Both the position numbers and the translations under genes were made by a program. Below are positions 9,736 through 17,369 of a DNA stretch of 64,000 bases, piece by piece; the first letter of the stretch is position 1, and each line of letters begins with the position of its first letter. The notes beneath the pieces were generated by a model. The model had not been told where the DNA came from. It saw only the letters and a program-made list of their open reading frames with translations, and made no database searches. Source of the stretch: Sulfurimonas sp. (GTDB lineage Bacteria; Campylobacterota; Campylobacteria; Campylobacterales; Sulfurimonadaceae); the NCBI RefSeq assembly GCF_023229025.1, contig NZ_JALOAA010000003.1, forward strand, positions 18,301 through 82,300, in the 5' to 3' direction.

Positions 9736-10653
9736 ATGTCAACATATATTTTTGGACATAAAAATCCCGATTCAGACTCCATTGTCGGAGCAATATCCCT
9801 TGCGTACTTAAAAAATAAATTGGGTGAAAATTGTATCCCCACGCGCCAAGGCAAAATCTCAGCGGAGACGAAGTTTATATTAGAGAAGTTTAAAGCAGAG
9901 ACTCCGGAACTAAAAACATCTTATGCGGGCGAGAGTGTTTACATAGTTGACTTCTCAGACCTTGCACAAGCTCCGGAAGATATAAAAGAGGCGACGATAC
10001 TTGGCATAGTCGATCATCACAAGCTAGGAGATATTACAACAGATACTCCGCTTGAGTGCTGGATACGTCCAATAGGGTGCTCAAATACGGTAATTAAAGA
10101 GATGTATGATTATCATAAAGTAGAGATTCCAAAAGATATAGCCGGTATGATGATGTGTGCAATACTAAGTGATACCGTTATTTTTAAATCGCCGACATGT
10201 ACAAAAATTGATACAAAAGCGGTAAAAGAGCTCTCAGAGATTTGCGGTATTAGTGACTATAAGGCGCTTGCTATGGAGATGTTTATAGCAAAATCTGCAG
10301 TTATTGGTGCAAGTGCTAGAGATTTAAATACAAGAGATTATAAAGAGTTTGATATGAACGGCATAAAAGTGGGAATAGGTCAACTTGAAATGGTTGATAT
10401 CTCTGTGCTAAAGAGTAGAATAAATGAACTGCTCTTAGATATGAAACTTATGAAGCAGGAGAATAAACTTCACACCGTTATAATTCTTTTGACTGATATT
10501 ATGAAAGAGGGATCTCAACTTTTAGTAGTTAGCGATGACGCAAGCAGAGTTGAAAAAGCACTTAATACAAAACTTCAAAACAGCCAAGCTTGGCTAGATG
10601 GAGTGTTGAGCCGTAAAAAGCAAGTTGTACCGTTTTTACAGCCGCAATTTTAA
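9736..10653 (+). CDS. ppaC: Manganese-dependent inorganic pyrophosphatase
   Basis: Hydrolyses pyrophosphate to drive biosynthetic reactions in the cytoplasm. This is a family II (DHH) enzyme: GHKNPDSDS near the N-terminus and VDHHKLG supply metal ligands, followed by the DHHA2 domain with the SRKKQVVP signature near the C-terminus. 305 aa is the normal length without CBS regulatory domains. It is monocistronic, with a convergent FliL-like gene ending 2 bases away. Confidence 0.94.
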   Translation: MSTYIFGHKNPDSDSIVGAISLAYLKNKLGENCIPTRQGKISAETKFILEKFKAETPELKTSYAGESVYIVDFSDLAQAPEDIKEATILGIVDHHKLGDITTDTPLECWIRPIGCSNTVIKEMYDYHKVEIPKDIAGMMMCAILSDTVIFKSPTCTKIDTKAVKELSEICGISDYKALAMEMFIAKSAVIGASARDLNTRDYKEFDMNGIKVGIGQLEMVDISVLKSRINELLLDMKLMKQENKLHTVIILLTDIMKEGSQLLVVSDDASRVEKALNTKLQNSQAWLDGVLSRKKQVVPFLQPQF

Positions 10654-10654
10654 T

Positions 10655-11176
10655 CTACTGAATTATAAACTCATTAAAATAGACCTCTTCAACCTCAGAG
10701 TTGATTAGGTTTTTATTTAGAGTCTCTTTTAATTTTCTTCTCATTGTGTCGTTATTTGCGCTTGCTTTTGTGTATCCAAGCATGGTGTCTATGGTAGCAT
10801 CTCTTAGGATAACCCCTTTTTCTAGTATCTCTCTTTGCATCTCATTACTGCTACTAAACCAAGAGTTCTTTTTTTTAGTCGGTTTATATTTTATGGATAT
10901 ATTTGCAATAAGTTTTTTATTCTCCGAGATATTAAAAACAAAGTCGCCTAAATTTGCGCTGCCTTCTCCCGTAACAGAAACTTTCATACCGTTATTTATG
11001 CTTGAAGGCATCAGTTGACTCAAGATAGTCTCTCTTGGTGACTTTCCTGCAATATCATATTTTTTGAGTTTAGTAAAATCTGAACTCAATACTCCTAAGA
11101 CTAGAAGAAGTATTATGATAATAGCGGAGATAAGCATAATAGCTTTTTTTATTATTTTTATTTTATCTATTTGCAT
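10655..11176 (-). CDS. FliL-like flagellar basal body-associated protein
   Basis: FliL proteins sit in the inner membrane around the stator and help flagellar motor function. The protein has an N-terminal TM helix (about residues 12-32 from the ATG) and a periplasmic domain ending in VEEVYFNEFIIQ, which matches the conserved FliL C-terminus. I place the start at the ATG at 11176 (MQIDKIK...), not at an upstream TTG at 11212 that would overlap a good promoter. It stands alone rather than in a flagellar operon, so a FliL paralogue with another role is possible. Confidence 0.75.
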   Translation of the reverse strand: MQIDKIKIIKKAIMLISAIIIILLLVLGVLSSDFTKLKKYDIAGKSPRETILSQLMPSSINNGMKVSVTGEGSANLGDFVFNISENKKLIANISIKYKPTKKKNSWFSSSNEMQREILEKGVILRDATIDTMLGYTKASANNDTMRRKLKETLNKNLINSEVEEVYFNEFIIQ

Positions 11177-11182
11177 GAGCAC

Positions 11183-11212
11183 ATTATACAGAAGAAAAAA
11201 GTAGATTTGCAA
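11183..11212 (-). promoter_or_regulatory. Promoter of the FliL-like gene, possible leaderless transcript
   Basis: Minus strand: TTGCAA (11212-11207), an 18-base spacer, TATAAT (11188-11183), then 6 bases to the ATG at 11176. The geometry puts the transcript start at the start codon. There is no ribosome binding site. Confidence 0.5.
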
Positions 11213-11237
11213 CTTTATTGTAGATAAGAGGAGAGTA

Positions 11238-11294
11238 ATGCAAAAAATGTTCCAACTCTTACATCTATTTCAGTTTTATTTCTCTACAATATAA
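11238..11294 (+). CDS. Possible 18-codon leader ORF
   Basis: An ATG preceded by AAGAGGAGAG, the best ribosome binding site in the neighbourhood, opens an 18-codon frame ending in TAA 24 bases before the S4 gene. The peptide is hydrophobic and aromatic (begins MQKMFQLLHLF). It has no tryptophan codons, so it is not a classical trp attenuator despite trpD downstream. It may be chance. Confidence 0.2.
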   Translation: MQKMFQLLHLFQFYFSTI

Positions 11295-11318
11295 AAAAAA
11301 TATATAGACGGTGTTTTT

Positions 11319-11567
11319 ATGAGAATAGACAAATTTTTAAATTCGGTAAATATTACAAAAAGACGCTCTGTATCACAAGACATGATAGAGAATGGTGTAG
11401 TATTGATAAACGATAAGGTGGCAAAAGCTAGTAAAACTGTTGCGATAGGAGATATTATAACGATAAACTATCTTAACTCTGTCAAAAAGTATAAAGTACT
11501 ACTTATTCCTCAAACAAAGTCAACGCCAAAAAGTTTGCAAGATGAGTATGTTAAGGAGATAGTATGA
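11319..11567 (+). CDS. S4 domain RNA-binding protein
   Basis: An 82-aa protein consisting essentially of an S4 RNA-binding domain (MRIDKFLNSVNITKRRSVSQDMIENGVVLIN), like HslR-type stand-alone S4 proteins that bind stalled ribosomal subunits. No other domain is present. It heads the run into trpD, tsaE and lptB; its stop overlaps the trpD start by 4 bases (ATGA type). A TACAAT at 11285-11290 is a candidate -10. Confidence 0.85.
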   Translation: MRIDKFLNSVNITKRRSVSQDMIENGVVLINDKVAKASKTVAIGDIITINYLNSVKKYKVLLIPQTKSTPKSLQDEYVKEIV

Positions 11568-12550
11568 GTTATGAGGAGGCAGTAAAACTATTTACTCTGC
11601 TTTTTAAGCATGAGATGAGTGATGAGCAGATGAGAGAGTTTCTCTTAGGGGTAAAGCTTGATGAAAATATGGATGCTAAAACAATTGCTGCTGCTGCAGA
11701 AGTTATGCGCTCTTTTGCTCTTGAGCTTCCGATAGATGAGAGTTTACGCTCAAAAGTAATAGATATTGTAGGAACAGGTGGAGATAAGATAGGGAGTTTT
11801 AATATCTCTTCAACAGTCTCAATTATAGCTGCCTCATGTGGAAGCATCGTGGCAAAACATGGAAGTCGCTCGGTAACTTCAAAGTCCGGAAGCGCAGATA
11901 TGTTTGAGAAGCTTGGGGTAAGGCTTGACTTGGATATAAACCAGAGTGCCAAACTTCTTGAGGAGAGTGGTTTTACTTTTATGTTTGCCGGGAATCATCA
12001 TCCTGCTATGAAGTTTATTATGCCCATAAGAAAAAAGATACCGGATAAGACAATTTTTAATATTTTAGGACCTCTTACAAATCCGGCAGGGGCAAAAAAG
12101 TCTCTTCTTGGTGTTTTTGACAAATCTTTTGTTGTAAAAATAGTTGAAGCTCTGCGTATAAACAGTGCAACTTCAAGTATGGTAGTAAGCTCGGCAGAAG
12201 GAATGGATGAGATAAGTATAAGTGATATTACTTATGCATGCAGTTTCAAAAACGGTGTAGTCAAAGAGTTCATAATCGACCCGCAGGAGTATGGCATAAA
12301 AAGAGCTCCCATAGAGGCAATAGTCGGTGGAGATTCAAAAGATAATGCATATATTTTGCATAATATCTTAAACTCAAAAGCAACAGATGCGCAAAGAGAT
12401 ATAGTATTGATAAATTCGGCTTCGGCTCTTGTTGTTGATGGCTTGGCTCGTGATATTCAAGATGGTTTGGAGATGGCAAGAGAAGCAATAGAGTCATCAA
12501 AAGCCAAAGAAAAACTCAAACAAATTATTGAAATATCAAATAAATTATGA
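11564..12550 (+). CDS. trpD: Anthranilate phosphoribosyltransferase
   Basis: Second step of tryptophan synthesis: anthranilate plus PRPP to phosphoribosylanthranilate. The glycine-rich PRPP loop GTGGDKIGSFNISS, the KHGSRSVTSKSGSADMFEKLG segment and the NILGPLTNPAGAK motif are all present in a 328-aa protein of normal length. It is not beside other trp genes here, lying between an S4 protein and tsaE with overlapping ends on both sides, so it is expressed as part of a mixed housekeeping operon. Confidence 0.95.
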   Translation: MSYEEAVKLFTLLFKHEMSDEQMREFLLGVKLDENMDAKTIAAAAEVMRSFALELPIDESLRSKVIDIVGTGGDKIGSFNISSTVSIIAASCGSIVAKHGSRSVTSKSGSADMFEKLGVRLDLDINQSAKLLEESGFTFMFAGNHHPAMKFIMPIRKKIPDKTIFNILGPLTNPAGAKKSLLGVFDKSFVVKIVEALRINSATSSMVVSSAEGMDEISISDITYACSFKNGVVKEFIIDPQEYGIKRAPIEAIVGGDSKDNAYILHNILNSKATDAQRDIVLINSASALVVDGLARDIQDGLEMAREAIESSKAKEKLKQIIEISNKL

Positions 12551-12960
12551 GAAAATATCTACTTTCTTTAAAAGAACTTGATATAGTTGTTATGGGTCTT
12601 ATTTCAAATTTCAGTAGCGGCGTAGTTATTTTACGTGGAGATTTGGCGGCTGGAAAAACGACTTTTGTAAAGAGAGTAGTTAAGTATCTGCAGATAGATG
12701 AGGAAGTAACGTCACCGACTTTTTCTCTTCAGCACTGCTATGGTAATAAGATTTTTCACTATGATATGTACAACCATGGAGTAGATCATTTTATCTCTTT
12801 GGGGATGCTAGAAGAGCTTGAGAGAGAAGGACTTCATTTTGTTGAGTGGGGCGATGATAAATTAGTTGAGATTTTAAACTCGGCGGAGATAAAAAATATG
12901 ACACTAGATATAAAAAAAATTTCTGATGACAAAAGAGAGTACACACTATGCATACATTAA
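12547..12960 (+). CDS. tsaE: tRNA threonylcarbamoyladenosine biosynthesis ATPase TsaE
   Basis: TsaE is the ATPase that supports TsaB-TsaD in making t6A37 in ANN-decoding tRNAs. The P-loop GDLAAGKTTFVKRV (residues about 31-44), TSPTF switch and the HYDMYN and FVEWGD motifs are all visible in 137 aa. It overlaps trpD by 4 bases and lptB by 13 bases. Confidence 0.93.
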   Translation: MRKYLLSLKELDIVVMGLISNFSSGVVILRGDLAAGKTTFVKRVVKYLQIDEEVTSPTFSLQHCYGNKIFHYDMYNHGVDHFISLGMLEELEREGLHFVEWGDDKLVEILNSAEIKNMTLDIKKISDDKREYTLCIH

Positions 12961-13670
12961 AAGTAGTAGAACTTAAGAAAAAAATAAAAGATTTAGAGAT
13001 AGTAAAAGGGATCAGCCTTGAGGTTAAAAGTGGTGAAATTGTAGGGCTGCTAGGACCAAACGGAGCAGGCAAGACAACTACATTTTATATGATTTGCGGA
13101 CTTGTTGAGTCAAGCGGCGGTGAGGTTTTTTTTGATGATGAGAATCTCTCTGGAATGCCCCTTCATGAAAGAGCACTTAAGGGAATAGGTTATCTTCCGC
13201 AAGAGGCTTCTATATTTAAAGATTTAAGTGTTGAAGATAATCTTTTAATTGCCGCAGAGGTAAAGATAAAAGATAAAGAGGCTCAAGAGAAGCGGATACT
13301 TGAGCTTCTTGATATGTTTAACATTGAACCGATTCGTTATCGAAAAGGTATAAGTTTAAGTGGAGGAGAGAGACGACGTGTCGAGATAGCTCGTGCCTTG
13401 GTAAATGAGCCTAAGTTTCTTCTTCTTGATGAGCCTTTTGCAGGTGTTGACCCCATAGCTGTTATGGATATACAGACGGTAATTAAGCAACTTGCATCTT
13501 ATGGAATAGGGGTGCTTATTACGGACCATAACGTAAGAGAGACTTTAGATGTTTGCGATAGAGCTTATGTTATTAAATCAGGTTCGCTTCTTGCAAGTGG
13601 AACAAGTGATGAGATAGGTCAGAATGCAGATGTGCGAAGACACTACTTGGGCGAAGAGTTTAAGCTCTAG
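12948..13670 (+). CDS. lptB: LPS export ABC transporter ATPase LptB
   Basis: LptB powers extraction of LPS from the inner membrane by LptFG and its passage over the Lpt bridge. The 240-aa protein has Walker A GPNGAGKTT, signature LSGGERRRVEIARAL, Walker B FLLLDEPFAGVDP and the C-terminal HYLGEEF typical of LptB. The lptB-rpoN neighbourhood is conserved across Proteobacteria. The first 13 bases lie inside tsaE. Confidence 0.95.
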   Translation: MHTLKVVELKKKIKDLEIVKGISLEVKSGEIVGLLGPNGAGKTTTFYMICGLVESSGGEVFFDDENLSGMPLHERALKGIGYLPQEASIFKDLSVEDNLLIAAEVKIKDKEAQEKRILELLDMFNIEPIRYRKGISLSGGERRRVEIARALVNEPKFLLLDEPFAGVDPIAVMDIQTVIKQLASYGIGVLITDHNVRETLDVCDRAYVIKSGSLLASGTSDEIGQNADVRRHYLGEEFKL

Positions 13671-13682
13671 AGGCTTATAAAG

Positions 13683-14951
13683 ATGGCGGTACTAAGACAG
13701 ACACAGAGTGTTGAGAACAAGCATAAACTCTCTAATACACTTCGTAATTGGCTTCCGATTTTGCACTCAAGCTTAAGTGAACTAGGCGAGGCAATGTCGC
13801 CGTTTGTCGAGTCAAACCCTGTTGTAGAGGTTTCTAGCGGATATGAGGAGGAGTTTGAGAAGAGAATCCCAAAAAAAATAATAAACTCCTCTATAAGTAA
13901 CTCTAGAACTGAGCAGATAGAGGCTTTGACTATTCAAAACCGCTCACTTTTTGATATTTTAGATGAGCAACTAGAAGCTCCTCTCTTCCCTACACCCATC
14001 TCCCAAAAAATTGCATCTTTTGTTGTTGCAAACCTTGATGAGAACGGCTATTATGAGGGTAATAGCGAAGAGTTTTGCCAAAAAAATAATATTGATATGA
14101 CGGAATTTGAAAAAATTCGTTTTCGTTTTGCACATGTAGAGCCTGTTGGCATCGGGGCAAAGAATCTCTCGGAATCTTTTTTGTTTCAGTTAGACAGCTC
14201 TGATGTAAGCGATGAGGCTTACTCTTTGGCAGTAAAGGTTATAGAGGATTTACAAAATATTTATGCCTACTCAAAGGAGAAAAATTTTGCCGAAGTAATG
14301 CGCGTACTTGGAACTTTTAAAAATCCTCCTGCAATAGAGTATCAAGAGGAGTCCTCACAGATAGTCCCTGATTTAATGATATTTTTTAATGAAGATGAGC
14401 AGATAGAGGTAAAACTAAATGATGCCTACTATCCAACAATTCATATAGATACAAACTATGGAGTTGAGCACGACTTTATCTCTCAAAAGATCAAAGAGGC
14501 AAAAAGTCTTGTCGATGCGCTTGAGATGAGAAAAGCAACGCTCTATAAAGTTGGACTAATGATAGTTGAGTACCAGTATGAGTTTTTTACAGGAGGCGCA
14601 ATTATGCCGCTTACTCTAAAGACTCTAGCCGATGAGTTTGGGCACAATCCATCTACCATATCTAGAGCCATTGCAAACAAGTATATAGCATGTAACAGAG
14701 GTGTTTTTGCTATGAAAGAGTTTTTTACTACTGCCATAGATGAAGATGTCTCAAACGCGGCAATAAAAGAGTTTGTGGTAAGTTTAGTAAAGCAGGAAAA
14801 CCACGCAAAACCCCTAAGCGATATGAAACTACTAGAACTAATCCAAGATAAATTCAAAGTCCAGATGGTAAGACGCACTATTGCCAAGTACAGAAAACAG
14901 TTAAACATAGCAGGTTCAAGTGAAAGAAAAAAACTCTATCATCTCCATTAA
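13683..14951 (+). CDS. rpoN: RNA polymerase sigma-54 factor
   Basis: Sigma-54 directs transcription from -24/-12 promoters with AAA+ activators; in Campylobacterota it controls middle flagellar genes. Seen: a region I at the N-terminus (TLRNWLPILHSSLSELGEAMSPFVESNPVVEV), the core-binding domain (ASFVVANLDENGYYEG), a helix-turn-helix segment (TLKTLADEFGHNPSTISRAI) and the RpoN box VRRTIAKYR near the C-terminus. 422 aa is slightly short, as usual in this group. The 3' end overlaps the next gene by 32 bases. Confidence 0.95.
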   Translation: MAVLRQTQSVENKHKLSNTLRNWLPILHSSLSELGEAMSPFVESNPVVEVSSGYEEEFEKRIPKKIINSSISNSRTEQIEALTIQNRSLFDILDEQLEAPLFPTPISQKIASFVVANLDENGYYEGNSEEFCQKNNIDMTEFEKIRFRFAHVEPVGIGAKNLSESFLFQLDSSDVSDEAYSLAVKVIEDLQNIYAYSKEKNFAEVMRVLGTFKNPPAIEYQEESSQIVPDLMIFFNEDEQIEVKLNDAYYPTIHIDTNYGVEHDFISQKIKEAKSLVDALEMRKATLYKVGLMIVEYQYEFFTGGAIMPLTLKTLADEFGHNPSTISRAIANKYIACNRGVFAMKEFFTTAIDEDVSNAAIKEFVVSLVKQENHAKPLSDMKLLELIQDKFKVQMVRRTIAKYRKQLNIAGSSERKKLYHLH

Positions 14952-15687
14952 AGAAAAGCTCGATTTAGAAGTCGCCAAGCGCAATTGCGAGGGCGAAGTA
15001 TGTCTTGAGCGGCTTGACCCGATAATGGTTGCACACCGGTATAAAGACCCTACCATATCACTTATATGCGCGCTATTTGCATATGGAAATGTAAAGCAGA
15101 TAGTAAAGTTTTTAAACTCACTCGATTTTTCGCTTCTTAGCAAAAGTGACGATGAGATAAGAGAGGGACTCAAAAACCACTACTATAGATTTCAAAAGTC
15201 CGAGGATGTAGTAGCTCTCTTTATCGCTTTAAAACGTCTAAATGAGAGAAGTACTCTTGAAGAGGTTTTTAAAAGTGGATATGAGAGAAGCAGAAATACA
15301 GTTGATGGCATAAACGCGCTTATAAAAACTTTTAAGGATATATATCCGCATGAGAGCATGGGTTATAACTTCTTAATCTCCCAAATTACTACAAAAACAA
15401 AGGGAGCAGGGGCACTAAAGAGGTGGATGATGTACCTCAGATGGATGGTAAGAGCGGATAATATTGACATGGGATTGTGGAGTGGAGTTGACAAATGCGA
15501 CCTTATAATCCCGCTTGATACCCACACTTTTAATGTCTCTAAAAAAATGGAACTCTTAAGTAGAAAAAGCTATGACCTTCAAGCTGCAATTGAGCTAACA
15601 AGCAAGTTAAAAGAGTTTGATGCAGAAGATCCGCTAAAGTACGATTTTGCGCTCTACCGCATAGGGCAAGAAAAACTTTGGATATAA
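14920..15687 (+). CDS. TIGR02757 family protein
   Basis: A 255-aa soluble protein matching by memory a family of unknown function found after rpoN in Campylobacterota and in some other phyla. Typical stretches are CLERLDPIMVAHRYKDPTIS and LWSGVDKCDLIIPLDTHTFNV. The latter resembles the helix-hairpin-helix/Asp region of base-excision DNA glycosylases, so a DNA repair role is possible but unproven. The ATG lies inside the end of rpoN. A TATAAT at 15683-15688 overlapping its stop may be the promoter of the next gene. Confidence 0.75.
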   Translation: MKEKNSIISIKEKLDLEVAKRNCEGEVCLERLDPIMVAHRYKDPTISLICALFAYGNVKQIVKFLNSLDFSLLSKSDDEIREGLKNHYYRFQKSEDVVALFIALKRLNERSTLEEVFKSGYERSRNTVDGINALIKTFKDIYPHESMGYNFLISQITTKTKGAGALKRWMMYLRWMVRADNIDMGLWSGVDKCDLIIPLDTHTFNVSKKMELLSRKSYDLQAAIELTSKLKEFDAEDPLKYDFALYRIGQEKLWI

Positions 15688-15720
15688 TTACCAAATTTAA
15701 TAGATATAAAGGACAAGATT

Positions 15721-16158
15721 ATGGAATGTGAGTTTCCGACAATTAATTCAAATAGAAAAGAGATAAGAAAAATTTTTAATATAACTAAAACAATAGCTGT
15801 TATAGGTCTCTCTCCTGATGAGAGCAAAGCAAGCCATAGTGTTGCAAAATATCTTCAAAAGCAAGGTTTTAAGATTGTTCCAATCTACCCGAAAGAGGAG
15901 ACAATTCTTGGTGAAAAAGTTTACCGTTCGCTTTTGGATGTTCCTTTTGAAATCGACATGGTAGATATATTTAGAAAAGCAAAAGAGCTTGATAATGTTG
16001 CAGAGATATGTATAGAGAGAGGGGATATAAAGGTTTTCTGGGCTCAAAAAGGGATAGTTAATAACAAAGCTGCCGCTCGTGCTAAAGATGCCGGTATGAT
16101 TGTTGCACAAAATATGTGTACGATGGTAGAACATAGAAACTTGCATGAGGAGTTATAG
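15721..16158 (+). CDS. CoA-binding (YccU-like) Rossmann protein
   Basis: A 145-aa single-domain CoA_binding protein, related to YccU and the N-terminal domain of succinyl-CoA ligase alpha. The Rossmann signature KTIAVIGLSPDESKASHSVAKYLQ and FEIDMVDIFRKA are characteristic. Its ligand and cellular role are not established. ATG with AAAGGA upstream. Its stop abuts the TTG of ilvA, indicating translational coupling. Confidence 0.82.
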   Translation: MECEFPTINSNRKEIRKIFNITKTIAVIGLSPDESKASHSVAKYLQKQGFKIVPIYPKEETILGEKVYRSLLDVPFEIDMVDIFRKAKELDNVAEICIERGDIKVFWAQKGIVNNKAAARAKDAGMIVAQNMCTMVEHRNLHEEL

Positions 16159-17361
16159 TTGTTTGATGTAAAAAAGATTTATAAAGCTAGGGAGCGCATT
16201 AAAGATGTAGTAGTTGATACACCTTTTTCATACGCTCCACATCTTAGTGAAAAGTCAGGGTGTCATGTTTATCTAAAAAAAGAGAATCTTCAAGTAACCG
16301 GTGCATTTAAAATAAGAGGTGCATATAATAAAATAGCAACTCTTAGCGATGAGCAAAAGGTGTGTGGAGTTATAGCAGCAAGTGCCGGAAATCATGCTCA
16401 AGGAGTCGCACTCTCAGCTTCAAAATTTAGCATAAAAGCTGTTATAGTAATGCCGGAGTCCACACCACTTACAAAGATAAACGGTGTAAGGAGTTATGGA
16501 GCAGAGGTTATTTTGCATGGAACAAATTATGATGAAGCGTATGCTTATGCGATAGAGTATGCTCAGAGAAACTCCATGACATTTATACACCCTTTTGTTG
16601 ATGAGGAAGTTATTGCAGGTCAAGGCACTTTAGCATTAGATATTTTGGATAAGTGTCAAGATTTGGATGCAGTTGTTATTCCTGTAGGGGGTGGTGGACT
16701 CATATCCGGAATGGCATGTGCCATCAAAAGTGCAAATCCTAAAATAGAGGTTATCGGGGTAAGTGCAAAAGGCGCGCCGGCACTTAAAAACTCATTTGAT
16801 CATAAAAAAGCAATCGACAGTCTAGAAGTAAGGACTATTGCAGATGGAATAGCAGTAAGAGACACCTCCTTGGTAACTCTTGAGTACATGCTTGAGAGCG
16901 TAGATAGGTTTATAAGTGTAGATGATGAGGAGATAGCAAGTGCGATACTATTCTTGCTTGAGGGTCAAAAACTTGTAGTCGAAGGTGCCGGAGCTGTAGG
17001 TGTAGCAGCACTCCTGCATGATAAGCTCTCTCACCTAAAAAATAAAAAAGTGGCAATTGTCTTAAGTGGCGGAAATATGGACGTAACGCTTCTCTCGGTT
17101 ATTATAGAGAAGGGTTTATTAAAATCCGGTAGAAAGATGAAGCTAACCGTCACTTTGGTTGATAAACCGGGTTCCTTAATGCGCTTTACCCAGATACTTC
17201 AAGAGCTTAATGCAAATATTGTCCATATAGCTTATGATAGAACCTCCATTACACTTGATTACGGCGATGCAAACGTAACGGTACATGTAGAGACAAAAAG
17301 TGAAGAGCATCAAGATACGATATATAGAGTCCTAAAAGAAGAAAATTATATAAGGAACTAG
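16159..17361 (+). CDS. ilvA: Threonine ammonia-lyase
   Basis: Deaminates threonine to 2-oxobutanoate, the first committed step of isoleucine synthesis. The PLP-binding lysine lies in TGAFKIRGAYNK, the phosphate loop is PVGGGGLISG, and a single C-terminal ACT-like domain (KLTVTLVDKPGSLMRFTQIL) gives regulation. 400 aa matches the short IlvA/TdcB class. The TTG start directly follows the preceding stop, with GAGGAG about 7 bases upstream. ilvB and ilvN are encoded 4 kb away on the same strand. Confidence 0.92.
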   Translation: MFDVKKIYKARERIKDVVVDTPFSYAPHLSEKSGCHVYLKKENLQVTGAFKIRGAYNKIATLSDEQKVCGVIAASAGNHAQGVALSASKFSIKAVIVMPESTPLTKINGVRSYGAEVILHGTNYDEAYAYAIEYAQRNSMTFIHPFVDEEVIAGQGTLALDILDKCQDLDAVVIPVGGGGLISGMACAIKSANPKIEVIGVSAKGAPALKNSFDHKKAIDSLEVRTIADGIAVRDTSLVTLEYMLESVDRFISVDDEEIASAILFLLEGQKLVVEGAGAVGVAALLHDKLSHLKNKKVAIVLSGGNMDVTLLSVIIEKGLLKSGRKMKLTVTLVDKPGSLMRFTQILQELNANIVHIAYDRTSITLDYGDANVTVHVETKSEEHQDTIYRVLKEENYIRN

Positions 17362-17369
17362 AGAGAGAA

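Noticed and set aside
11177..11212. TTG at 11212 as the start of the FliL-like gene
   Set aside because: It would make the promoter TTGCAA/TATAAT part of the coding sequence and add 12 atypical residues; ATG at 11176 fits better.
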